Below are positions 23,961 through 37,218 of a stretch of DNA of 64,000 nt, piece by piece (the first letter of the stretch is position 1; the number at the start of each line of letters is the position of its first letter). Source of the DNA: Patellaria atrata CBS 101060 (lineage: Eukaryota; Ascomycota; Dothideomycetes; Patellariales; Patellariaceae). A program made the position numbers and the translations under genes. The stretch covers positions 415,570-479,569 of the forward strand of contig MU006089.1 in NCBI GenBank assembly GCA_010093705.1. Reading direction: 5' to 3'. Under the pieces are notes generated by a model. The model saw only the letters and a program-made list of their open reading frames with translations, ran no database searches and had not been told where the DNA came from.

Positions 23961-24786
23961 ATGGTATACCTTAACCACCCCCCCCCCTTTCCAAAGCTCC
24001 CCAACCCCATAAACGCAAGACAAGCCCAAGCTAAGCAAGCCCACAGTCCTCGCCCTTCTCGATAAACGGCGGCGCCTGTGTAGCCATGGTCGGTAAAGAC
24101 TGCGTAGCGATAGCCTGCGACCTGCGCCTAGGAATGCAAGCCCTAACCGTATCGAACAACTTCCCCAAGATCTTCTCCTACGGAGACGTCTACTTGGGAC
24201 TGACGGGGCTGGCCACGGACGTGTCGACCGTGAGCGACCTGTTCCGCTATAAGGTGAACATGTACCGGTTGCGGGAGGAGCGGGCAATCAGTCCGCAGAC
24301 GCTCGCGAACCTCGTCAGCTCGAGTCTGTACGAGCGCCGCTTCGGGCCTTACTTTGTCAGTCCCGTCGTCGCAGGCATCAATCATACGACTGGGAAACCG
24401 TTCATCTGTGGCTTCGATAGTATCGGGTGTATTGATTTTGCTAAGGATTTCATCGTGAGTGGGACGGCGAGTGATCAGCTCTTTGGCACCTGTGAGGGAT
24501 TGTGGGAGCCGGATTTGGTGAGTTCGTTGCTTTTTTTTCTATTTTCAAGATCGGGCACGATGTGATGATGGTGCTTTGGGGGCTTTTGTGGCTATTTGAT
24601 TACAGAAGATGCATTGCTAATTCTATCTTTGCGTGAATATAGGGACCAGAAGACCTCTTCGAAACCGTTTCACAAGCCCTGCTGAATGCCGTCGACAGAG
24701 ACGCATTGTCTGGTTGGGGCGCCCACGTCTACATCATCGAGAAGGATAAGGTGACAAAGAGGTTACTAAAGGGAAGGCAAGACTAA
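23961..24786 (+). CDS. PUP3: 20S proteasome subunit beta3 (Pup3/PSMB3)
   Basis: Three coding exons: 23961-23963 (ATG only), 24047-24517 and 24643-24786, 205 residues, the usual length. The protein begins [19 protein letters not shown], then [75 protein letters not shown], and ends [11 protein letters not shown]. Beta3 is a non-catalytic beta-ring subunit: there is no Thr1 processing site (the Gly-Gly is followed by Ala). Intron 1 (23964-24046) starts immediately after the ATG; intron 2 is 125 bp. The start is fixed by the splice that yields SSPFSINGG, the family N-terminus. An ATG at 24086 would remove it. Confidence 0.96.
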
Positions 24787-25302
24787 GGGGATGAGGGGAT
24801 AGTGGGGTGGAAAGATGGCAGATATGCTTGCTCTATCATGTTCTTGCAAGGAGCTGGCGCTCATATCATTAAAAATGAGTTGGGCACTTATATGATATCA
24901 GCGGACTACATTTAGATGAGCGAGGACTCGATAGCATCTTGGGCGACTATAGAAGCGTCAAAAGCAGTTGATAGCCATCTATGGTGTTATCGTGTTCTGG
25001 TATTGTAGATCAGAGTCCCCCCAACCCCTGAATATGTTGGGGTGATCATCATAAAACGACAGGAACAACCATTTACTAGTCCAACTACGCTGTTCCCATT
25101 GTGGTTCGGACTATGCATAGTTGAAGAGTATCACATTGCTGCCTCATCCACATGAAGTATTAATACACGTAAAATCCTCCATGCAAGTCATAACACCTTT
25201 CCCCATCTGTTCCAGTCTAAACCACTCATGCCAGCTATGCATATCATATGAAGAGTTCCTCACTCCAACCAACCCCCTTTGAAAAAATGAATACCTTGAT
25301 GT
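24787..25302. other. Convergent 3' intergenic region
   Basis: 516 bp between the PUP3 stop and the transcription factor stop; no gene or repeat recognised. Confidence 0.5.
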
Positions 25303-27851
25303 TCACATAAAGGGCTCAACCGACCAGTCATCACCCGTGAAACTCAATCCCTCGAATCCCTTTCGTATCATTTCCGCTGTGTCGTTCACGTCCATGTTTA
25401 CGCTACTGCCAGTATGTATGGGCCCAAGGAGCGGTGGCGGCTGATCCGGTACCGGGGCAAATAGATAACTCGGCCGCAGGTCCAAACGTTGCCGCTTCTC
25501 CGGCCTGAACTCCTCGCCGTCCACGGGTTGTGGACGTTCATCATTCCCATACATCGCTCTATCGGCTTCTTGGGGCAGAATGGTCTTCCACTTCTCGACC
25601 AGATCCCTGAGAATTTCCAGGGCGTGACGGGCCCAGGGGATGCGTGAAGAAAGTTCTTGAAACGCGTTGCAAGCGGCGGTGAGGTAGTCGGTTGATCCTA
25701 TAGCGGGAATGTTGATGATGTGGACGGTGCAGGCGGCAAGGAGGCAATGGATGTGGAAGGTGTAGATGCCGTTGGTTCCATAGAGGCTGAGATGACGTGC
25801 AAAGAGATCCGAGATGGTGTTTGCGGATCTTCGACAGATATCCTGCGGACTAATATCCGAGCCGTCGAATTTGGCTTTTAGAAATGGGCGGAAGAGGTGT
25901 AACACTGTGAGATGAAAGTATGCGCTAGTGCCATTAGAAAAGAACCTCATTGTTGTTTCTTCGAGGCTTACTGAAGACATAAGACGTGTGCTGGTGCATT
26001 TTCGACCCTTGCTATGATAGGAGGGAGGTTTCGATACCAGTCCAAGAGATTAGTATGTATGAGAAGAATACTCGCACCACTGATGATAGTTCGGGGTGCG
26101 AAGAACAATTGTAGCATCGAGTTGACTATTTTCGACAGTGAGGCGACCTGGTGGAATGTGGTAGATCTTGCCCCTGGTATACACGGTATCGCCATACCAT
26201 CTGCAATCCAGGGCTCATCGTCAACAATGGTATCGATAGGAGGGAGATCGACGGTTATTGCACTAAGGGGTATCTGTGGTAGCCGGCCGAGACTTATACT
26301 CGTCACTCTACACACTGTCAGCTGGAATGAGACCTACTAAAGACTCATCAATCATACTGGTCTGCAATGAAACTCCCCCAGAATGCGTGTAGCCGAAACA
26401 TCTCTTCAGCATTCGTCTCTGATGATGACTCGGGATTCAGGTGATCGATCCTCAGATGCAACCGCATGTCTAAGGCCATTCGGCCGCTTCGTCCATTGTA
26501 CAGCCATTGTGAGCTTAGGTTACCAAGATGTCCTTCTACATAACAAAGGAGATATAAAGCAGTTATTGTCGGAATGCTGGAGATCTCATCTCGTTGCAGT
26601 AAGGTCACTGCTTCTTCATAGAATTCCTGTCCTCTCCAGCATGGGTTTGTTGATACGGGTTCCTTACCGCGTCTTGCAGTAAGAAGACTCCCGGCCGCAC
26701 ATACGGCGTTCACAAGCAATCTAGAGCAATGCTTAGATTGAGACAAAGCTAAGTCATCCCAGAAGAGATCCTCTGGAAAGCTTTGAAATAATGAATGCTG
26801 CCAGCTGAAATAACATGACAAGCGTTGCCTTAAGACCTCATGATCTTCCGTGGCCGCTGTCCAATTCCGGACAGTGATTGAGACTTTCGGGTGGTCTTCA
26901 AACTGCCGCACATTCCGTCCCATGGTAGCAATACCACCTCCCTTAACTCTCCCGTGTGCTAGTTCAGGACTAAAGAAATCCGCCCCGATATTGGATTCTC
27001 CGCCTTTAAGTTGAATAGCTTCCAGGGGTTTTAACAGTTGTCCCCCTCGAATTGACGCAAGTATATTACTGTAACTCTCGTGTAACTTGAGGCGTCTTAA
27101 GATCTCTGTGAGTTCATTCGGCTTCGCCACAATCATTTGTCTTAATAGAGACTCGCTATGGTCGTGTCGAGATGTCAAAGACGAAGATCCCCGGTTCTGT
27201 TGTGCAGTACGGACTTCATAACTTAGTTTCAAGGGTGTACTCACAAGTATTAGAGCGCCTTACCGTTAATGTTACTTGAAGAAGGCCTGGGCGGTGTAGA
27301 AGAGCTTTCCCCTCGAACGTTACTGAGTGCTCGTCCAGCGATAACTTGTTGAGCGACATGATACATGTCAGCATCTTGATTGCGTAACCGACGCAATACT
27401 TCATTACTTTCCTCTTCGGATTCATGTTGAAGGACGTCAATTAGGGTTTCAAGAATATTCTTATCCTGTACAAGGCGGTTTGAATCTTCTCTGAGGTACG
27501 TGAGGCTGCGTTGCTCATCTGTCATATCATACTCGCACTTGTGCCCACCGCGAATTTCACATTGCGAACAGCTTGGACGACGTCCGTCACACTACAACAA
27601 CATATCAGGTTAGTTAAAACTAGCCCAGGCATTCTTGGAAAATTGCAATAGACCTTAGTTTTCCTCTTACGACATGATATACATGCTACAATTGTGATTC
27701 TCCCACGCTTCGAAAAACCCTTCCCGGGGAGATCCCCTCGAGAATTTTCAGACGAGCCATTATCACCGGATTCTTTACCAGAAGAAGACTTGATCAACAG
27801 GTTCGAACTCGACGAACTCATGGGATCGGAAGGGACTTGCACTCCGCTCAT
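25303..27851 (-). CDS. Zn2Cys6 fungal transcription factor
   Basis: Five exons: 27851-27654, 27591-27264, 27213-26358, 26307-25972 and 25924-25303, 779 residues; introns are 47-62 bp and all phases close. The binuclear zinc cluster has Cys57, 60, 67, 74, 77 and 85 (CISCRKRKTKCDGRRPSC..C), split by intron 1 after Lys66. A linker and a leucine-heptad-like helix (NRLVQDKNILETLIDVLQ) suitable for dimerisation follow. The middle homology region (fungal_trans) is at about residues 240-530: FIADQVTSISLGRLP, then DEPWIADG and HVLCLHAYFHLTVLHLFRPFL. Regulators of this layout bind CGG-type sites in the nucleus; the zinc cluster and LGRP-like motif recall nit-4/nirA relatives, but the target pathway is not shown. 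The C-terminus is acidic and hydrophobic (MIRKGFEGLSFTGDDW), a possible activation domain. Confidence 0.92.
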
Positions 27852-30131
27852 TGTAGAACCTTGCCACGAAAAAAGTCTGAATTATTGCGCTTAAAAACGT
27901 TTAGTGCCCGGTAATCCTGCTAGTCACAGAACATTTCGGAGTCTAAAGCCGACTGGACAGTGATGCTCGTAGTCCCAAAGGGTGGGTGTTCCTGTGCCTC
28001 AGGACTGGAATAAACCGTACAGATACAAATCCCGAATTCAGGTAGCGTCCTCGTCGATCTGGAGTCGGAGGGGAGCCCGTGTCCCCGAGGGCTTTCAAAA
28101 GAGACAATGAGTCGCCGGCACAAGAAACCGGGCACAGAAAAGAATCAAGATGTCCCCAATGGGACAAAGATCATGACGGTAATGACATGCGACAGTATGC
28201 TCGCCCAAGAGTACGCTGTCATTCTTCGATGACCTGATGAATATGCCAAGAGTTAATGGGCCAGGAAGGCTAGAGCAGATCCATGCAAGATCAGCCGGAA
28301 TAGGAGCAAATTTGATCCCTAGAGCGTCACGTGAGTATGGAGAGTTCGGAGTATATTCCATGGCTTTCGCTCATGTCGAAGCCGGTGGCGATGATGGACG
28401 GAGCAGGAACAAGTTGTTATGTGGCGAAGAAGACACATTTTACGAGATAACAACATGTCCCAACCGAGGTATAGCTGACTGAAAGTGGGATTTCATCCTC
28501 CAGACTTCTCAAGAAGATAGACTATATAGTAGATGAAGAAAGATTAGTGATTCTGTGCCTATATCAAGCTTTGCATCCCAAAAGAGTCGTGAGAGGATAC
28601 GAGTCTTCCGAGCTCTTGCCGATTATATAATCGCCTTAGCGCGCAGCCGCGGGATCGCATAAATTCTTGCACGTACCTGGAACCTTTTCTGATTCCTCAT
28701 CAAAAAGCCAACGGAGCCAGCCACGACAACCGCTCAGATTTCAACAGCGGACTGTTGCCAGTTGCATCTCGATGCAGCGAGGCTCCGGAGAACAAATCTC
28801 TTTCCCGTTAGGAAGCTGCTCTCTCGATGTGTCGTCTTAAGTGATGGCGATGGGTTTGCGGTGTCGAATAAGGGAATACATACTTTTCGATCGAATGATG
28901 ACTTTCGAACCTTTTGTCTCAATCAGCAAACAAAGAAATCATCTGGTGTCTTTGAGAGTTAACCTTACGTATCTTGAAATGAAGTCTCCCCAAGTTCCCG
29001 TCCATACCAACTTCAGAACGTCTCGTGAAATAGTTGTTGGTTTTGTCGTCCGCTCGTTTGCCACCTTGAAGTGTCAGCCATTATTGTGATATGTTTGGAG
29101 GAATTGTCCCTTACCCGAACCCTATATACTATCGAGTGGTTAGTTAAAGATATTTGAACTATATTGTGTTGAAGAGGTGTCGCTTTCGACACCTCATGGT
29201 CAAAAGCAAGTACTGTACAGTACAGTGCGGTCAAGAAGAGAGTAGGAATAAAAGAAGAAATTAGGACTTCTTCAAGAAGAGAAATCAAATTGTGATGGCT
29301 CGTTGTGGCCAACACTCCATCGAATCAGCTTCCTGTATGACAGAAACTGGAATCTGTTCGTCGGTACCGGGGCCTGCTCCGCGGTCGAGCGTCATATATC
29401 GGATAGTACGGTAGGTGGTAGAGTGGAAGAATCTTATAACAGTAGCTACCTAGAGCCTAGACGGGAGCACGTTTTTGACTGGGCCTGTCAACCTGCATTA
29501 CCTTAGAACAAATATGTCGCAATACTATCAGCTCCACCCGGCCCCGACGGAGTAAGCTCCGGTTCATTATCCTCCCCTCATCCCATCTTGGTGTTTACCC
29601 GTACCTTTTCATGGGCCCTTGAATTCGCGACTTGCAGCATCCCACAGCCTTGGTTGTGGCCACCTACCTCCATCCCGCAGACTTTCACGACTTCTTCCTA
29701 ACTAGTCGGGTGTAGGAATCCAATGTCAATTCCTATAATGTGCATGAAATCCATGCTTCGACACGAATATTCTTATCACTATAACAGTCTGACAGTCACG
29801 AAAGTTTCCGCCCTCTCGAGTTACTCCCTAGACAAGAAGTATCGGAACCGTACAGGATAGCTGATAGCGGAGATGGAGAAGCTCAGTAGGATGTTAATAT
29901 GAAGTAAGTGATGAGATGATCCCAAAGTTCACTAAGCGCTGACGGGAATTTCTAGTGCGGTACTGCGAACAAACCTCCTCCCCTTCCTTCGTGACTGGAT
30001 ATACGGGGGACTCATCCCTAGGGGTATACCTCCATAGTGGGATATGAACTCTATACTATCATCTACATCCCACCCTCCTTCTATCCCTGGCCTACTGTAT
30101 TGACACCTTTAGGAAATTCCCTAATTGAGCA
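27852..30131. other. Gene-poor region upstream of the transcription factor
   Basis: 2.3 kb with only short frames on both strands (none above 100 codons) and no family resemblance. The first few hundred bases must hold the transcription factor promoter. A small G/C-rich patch sits near 28640-28660. Confidence 0.5.
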
Positions 30132-30600
30132 TACTAGAGGATTTTGAAGTACAGATGGCTAGCTGTACAAAAGTCTTGTCCTATAGAAGAGAGTCGCAGT
30201 GACTGGACTATACAAGTGGTCAACTTGTAGAATATGATCCTGTATACAAGGCAACTCCGGACATAAACAGACTGAGCAGTACGAAATAAGTCGGCAGTAC
30301 AATAAGTTCACCGTACAACCAGGGACCACCATAAGAAATATGTCAAGTGTACAAAACTTGTCGACCACACAGGATACCAGACCATGTAGAACCAGCGGAC
30401 GATACAGGAGCACCGGACCGTTTAAGAGTTCCAGACTCTACAAGAGGACTAGACTGTATAAGAGGACCAGACTGTACAAGAGGACCAGACTGTACAAGAG
30501 GACCAGACTGTACAAGAGGACCAGACTGTGCAAGATCACTAGACTGTACAAGAGCACTAGACTGTACAAGAGCACTAAACTGTACAAGATCACGATAAAA
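30132..30600 (+). repeat. 18-bp periodic minisatellite tract 1
   Basis: Nine near-identical 18-bp units run from 30439 to 30600 (consensus TACAAGAGGACCAGACTG, with TAC/TAT/TGC at 30439, 30457, 30475, 30493, 30511, 30529, 30547, 30565 and 30583). To the left the unit decays, but a TAC, TAT or ACA triplet still recurs about every 18 bp (30132, 30150, 30166, 30211, 30228, 30245, 30263, 30280, 30298, 30314, 30350, 30403), with slips of 1-3 bases. Because 18 is a multiple of three, open frames of hexapeptide repeats exist in several frames (for example LVQSGP on the minus strand); I take these as a by-product. Confidence 0.88.
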
Positions 30601-31856
30601 GAAACCCAGACAGCACGGGAGCACGTAACAGCACACCAGCTTCCTTTATAAAGTAGTCGAACTAGACAAACAGAACCTATGATGCCAGTCTTCAAATACG
30701 CTCCCGAAGCTCGTTCAGTAGATCAGTTATAAGGATGAGTACTTGACTAGGTAATGTACTACCCTCGCTATTCTCGTCAAGGTAGGTTTTAGCATTGAAT
30801 AGACCCGACTGCTTCCATTACGTTGTAGAAGAGGTCTTCGGTTATCGTCGGTATTAAGATCTCTAAGCCCCGTATAACCAAAGGGCATTTGTCTTTAAAT
30901 AGTCGTGTCTTATCATTTATATACACTCGTTGGATTCGAGGTATTTGCTATCGAATACTGCCTTAAGATACTGCTTACAGCTCCTCTCTCGGTACGTCAG
31001 AATCTAGTGCCCACAACCCGAAAACCAGATATTCTTTCCCGGCCGTGATGTATACTTAAAAGCGCATCATCAGGCCCGTATCATACAGCACAAACCGACC
31101 TTGAAACACCCAAACTCATAACTCCACCCATCGCACCGACTCCCAGAACATGGCGAGCGAGAACGATAAATGGGGGCGATGTCAGCTATTCCAAGCCCCT
31201 TCGAAAACCCCGGAAATAAATGGTAGTCCAACACCCCCCCATACATGACGCCGTGGTTATCCTATCACCGAGACATGATAGCACAGCCGGATGCACCTAC
31301 GGCACCGCGTCGAAATGATATTGAAGGCGGGTTGGATGGTGTGGTGGAGATGCGGTTAGGGTAGCTCTACCCTCGGTCTTTACCCCGCTTCGCATACACG
31401 ACGGACTTTGGACAAAAGGATTCGATCGTGGTTGAACAGGAGGGGATAGTTTGGTGGAGGGGATGGGAATGAGAAGGGGGACTGCTTTGATTGTGTAGGA
31501 AGGGGAGTGGTAGCTAAAGTGAGATGGTGGGTCGTACTATGATATTAAGCTCTCCATGCGAGAGGAAGAGCCAGAGGAGTAAGTGGGAGATATCAATTTG
31601 CGGTGGTCTTCGTGGGGGAAGTACGACTCGAGGGTCCGGTTGTTTAGTCTTGGAGGATGAGTCGCTGGGAATCTGGCTTCGGGTCGTGGGAAGTGGTGGT
31701 TGATGTCAAATATATTTCAAATTACCTAACGAGAGTTTTCGGTGGGAATTTATGACAGCGTCGGACGGGGTAGGATGGGTAAAGTTTGAGGATTGTGGGA
31801 GGGCAGGGGATGTGGAGGATGTGTGGGATATGAGATTTGGATGGATGGGGGGGTTG
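30601..31856. other. Spacer between minisatellite tracts, G-rich on the plus strand
   Basis: No gene. From about 31430 to 31856 the plus strand is strongly G-rich with many GGGG/GGG runs and very little C, a marked strand asymmetry. The rest is unremarkable. Confidence 0.55.
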
Positions 31857-32570
31857 TACGGTATTGGGGGAATTTGAAACGGTGTGAAATTCTATAGGAT
31901 AAGGGAATTGTACGGAATACGGGAACTTTACGAGATAGAGGAACTGTACGGGATCGGGGAACTCTACAGGATGGGGCAACTGTACGGAATATGGGAACTG
32001 TACGGAATATGGGAACTTTACGGAATATGGGAACTGTACGGAACGTAGAAGTATACAAAATGCCGAGGCCTATATATAGCGTGGGGATTGAACCGAAGTT
32101 TAAGAGTGTACGGAACCGGAGTGTGTATAAAATCTGGAGAGTGTGTAAAACTGAAAGTATATAAATGGTGAGGAGTGAACAGGACGTGAAAAGCGTATAG
32201 AACGTGGAATGCGTACAGAATGTGAAAAGTGTACGGGATATAAAGAAGGCACAAATCATTACGAATATAAAGGACGTAGAGCCCGTATAGAACTAGAAGA
32301 TTTTATAAATAGTTGAGACTGTATTCAATACGCAGACCGAATAATGAGGGATAGTGTATAGATGAAGAATAGTGTATAGATGAAGGATAGTGTATAGATG
32401 AAGGATAGTGTATAGATGAAGGGTGGTGTATAGATGAAGGATAGCGTCCAGATAGAGCAAATTGTACTATATAGGGTGAAACTGTACAGACAGGGGGCTT
32501 CTATAGATATGGCAGATTGTGATGAATGTGGAGCGGGTACGTATCATGACGGCCGTACAGAACCTTGTGA
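31857..32570 (+). repeat. 18-bp periodic minisatellite tract 2
   Basis: A TAC/TAT triplet recurs in 18-bp register for about 700 bp. From 31857 to 32037 it falls at exact 18-bp steps (31857, 31893, 31911, 31929, 31947, 31965, 31983, 32001, 32019, 32037), with the local consensus TACGGAATATGGGAACTG. A divergent middle follows (32109, 32160, 32196, 32214, 32232, 32286, 32304, 32322). A second homogeneous block is at 32357-32447 (consensus TATAGATGAAGGATAGTG), then 32465, 32485, 32502, 32520, 32538 and 32556. The register drifts by only 3-4 bases over the whole tract. Minus-strand hexapeptide frames (FRTVPI) follow from the 3n period. Confidence 0.85.
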
Positions 32571-34882
32571 ATTCCGAAAAGGGCCAAATTAGTGTTGCGT
32601 CATGATATATATGGCAATTGTAAACCAACCGAGGAGTACATAGTTTTATAGAAGAGCAATATATACTTGTGACCCTGGTACTGTAAGTATCGGCTATTAG
32701 TTTTGTGCTTATAGTATATACAGTGTCGTACTCCAAGGTTAAAGTAACTTCTGGAATCCCGTTGGTTTCTATCCGTAGGTAGGAGGTCCCTCTTTATTGT
32801 ACGTGTAGGAGCTAGAGACGTACTAACGAGGGAAAGCAGTAAATAGTACCTTATAATGTTAGGAGAAAGCTGGATATGCTAAGGATAGGTAGCCCGTTCT
32901 ATCTTCATCGGCACTGAGTTGGTTTCTAGAGCTAGATGTGATGAGTGTGAGAATAGGTGACACTCAAATTAACCTTTATCTTGATAGTACTAAGGTACAG
33001 CGCTAGTAAGTTTGATGCAGTGGATCTGAGTGAAGCTGTATATTTCTCCGCTATAGTAGGTTGCTAGGAGTTTCATCTTGACGATCTAAGTCCTTATACA
33101 CCGCTGTTATTTTCTTTAGTTTTACGATTATCATGTACGGTATGCATATATTCTGAACTAGCCAATCACAGTAAATGGACCAGACCGAGATAGAGTATAA
33201 GACATGCGGTCAGTTATCGTTGGGAATATATAGTAGGGCGGTGTGTAATCGGCCGAACCTACCTTACGGTTATGACTGTTGACCGGTTGACTAGTTGATC
33301 CCATTGACCGATGTAGGGCATTTCTGGATAGCTATCCTACCTTACATGTGTGCATATTTGTATGTCTCAAAATGTTGTATAGCAGCAGGTATCACATCGT
33401 CCTCCAATGATAATGCTCTGTGACTGTAGATAACAAAAGCTAATTCCAAGACGTTCGAAATAGCAAATAGAGGATTGAAGCTCTTTCCTCTAGAGCTAGT
33501 AATGCGCATTAGTCGAGCTAGGACTCAAGAGTGATTTTATAGTTTGCTCCCGGTGAGAAGCCTCACCAGCTCACCTGCTACAATAACACACAGCAATGCA
33601 GGGCGTCCAGTTCGTTGCATGGGCTGAGAGTATGTGCGAGCCCGATTCGCCAGCTAAAATGTTCAGCCTCAGGTTTGACCTGATATCTGAACGAGAGGAT
33701 TCCCAGCTTGATGTCTAAGACAGCCGGATCTTTTTAACTTTGGTTGATAAGGATTGAGAAAATGGAGATTGGTCCTTGTCAGCGGTTGCAGTTCCGAGAA
33801 CATTCCTTTGAAAAGAGCGATTTCTGGAAATGGATGCGAGGCTGCAGAGCTGCAAAGCGTCCAGAACAATACTTGAAGATATTGAAGTTGATGTGGGACA
33901 AATTTTCGGAATGTCATGAGCGGCGGAAAGACTGTTGATTGACAGAAGTTTGCCCCGTCGAAGAGGAGTTCGCCGATGGTCTCGAATATAATGCGTATTC
34001 GCTTTTGCGGTACAAGCGAAGAATGCTTGTTCAGAGTGTACAGTACTCCGTATGTATAAGGGAATAACCGTAATCGCTACAGAGCATCCGGTATACGAAA
34101 AGCTTGAGCAGTGCGGCTATCGAAATTACTAAAGTAAGTAAAAAATAGTTGAGAGCTTTAGGAGTTGATACGCTGTGGCACTGGAAAAGATGTTCTAGCG
34201 GCTGCTATTTTTATTTTCGGCGAGTGGAGCCTTTGCTGACTGCGCCTCCGACGTTGATCGTCAGGAACCTCGAAAAGTCATGTTAGCCTCACATGCTTCA
34301 CTACCCACAGTAGGGGGTGAAGAAGTGAACAATCTGGTGAGTTATGTTTGCAGGTGACGCGCCGTCTGCCGTGTACTTTCTTCGTAAAGGAGGAGAATTG
34401 CCAAAGTAGAGGGGATCCGCATATGTGGGGTGAGGGTTTGGAGCAGTGGTGACGCCGTTGCTCAGGGGTATGAATGTGAGAAGCATGGCAGATGCATAGG
34501 TCAACTTTTTGGTATTCCACTGAGAGGAGCAACACCAAGACAGTACGCTCCATCGGTACAGGTTAGCAATATTAAAGCTACTGTATGGATGCTATGGATG
34601 TCCTAGCAACTATGAAGTTTCATGCTATGCGCCACTCAACAAGGAACCAGCACGTAAAGCCTGGGCCAAGCAGCTGAAAACGACCTTTGTGTGGGACGTT
34701 TGTTGTTTCGGGGCCTCCACTTGTGATCAACAACATTTAAAAGCCCACCATACCCACTCCCCTTCCAACCTCACACCATACTCCTCACAAAACATTCCAA
34801 TCTGTCATTTGACCCGTGTTCAATCGATCATTCCCCGACAAACTTCCATTAGAAATATCCTGTACATTCGCTAGTATCGACC
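32571..34882. other. Gene-poor region upstream of GFA1
   Basis: 2.3 kb without a supported gene. Short frames at 33669-33938 and 34278-34553 occur on both strands or overlap each other and match nothing I know. The segment 34740-34880, rich in C/A and T/C runs, is probably the GFA1 leader and promoter. Confidence 0.5.

Positions 34883-37218
<2,336 letters not shown>

Noticed and set aside
28237-28482. Open frames on both strands in the region upstream of the transcription factor.
   Set aside because: All under 92 codons, mutually overlapping, and without recognisable motifs.
34301-34504. 67-residue minus-strand frame with a hydrophobic start, possible small secreted protein.
   Set aside because: Weak signal-peptide look, one cysteine, overlapping longer frame in another phase, and no other support.
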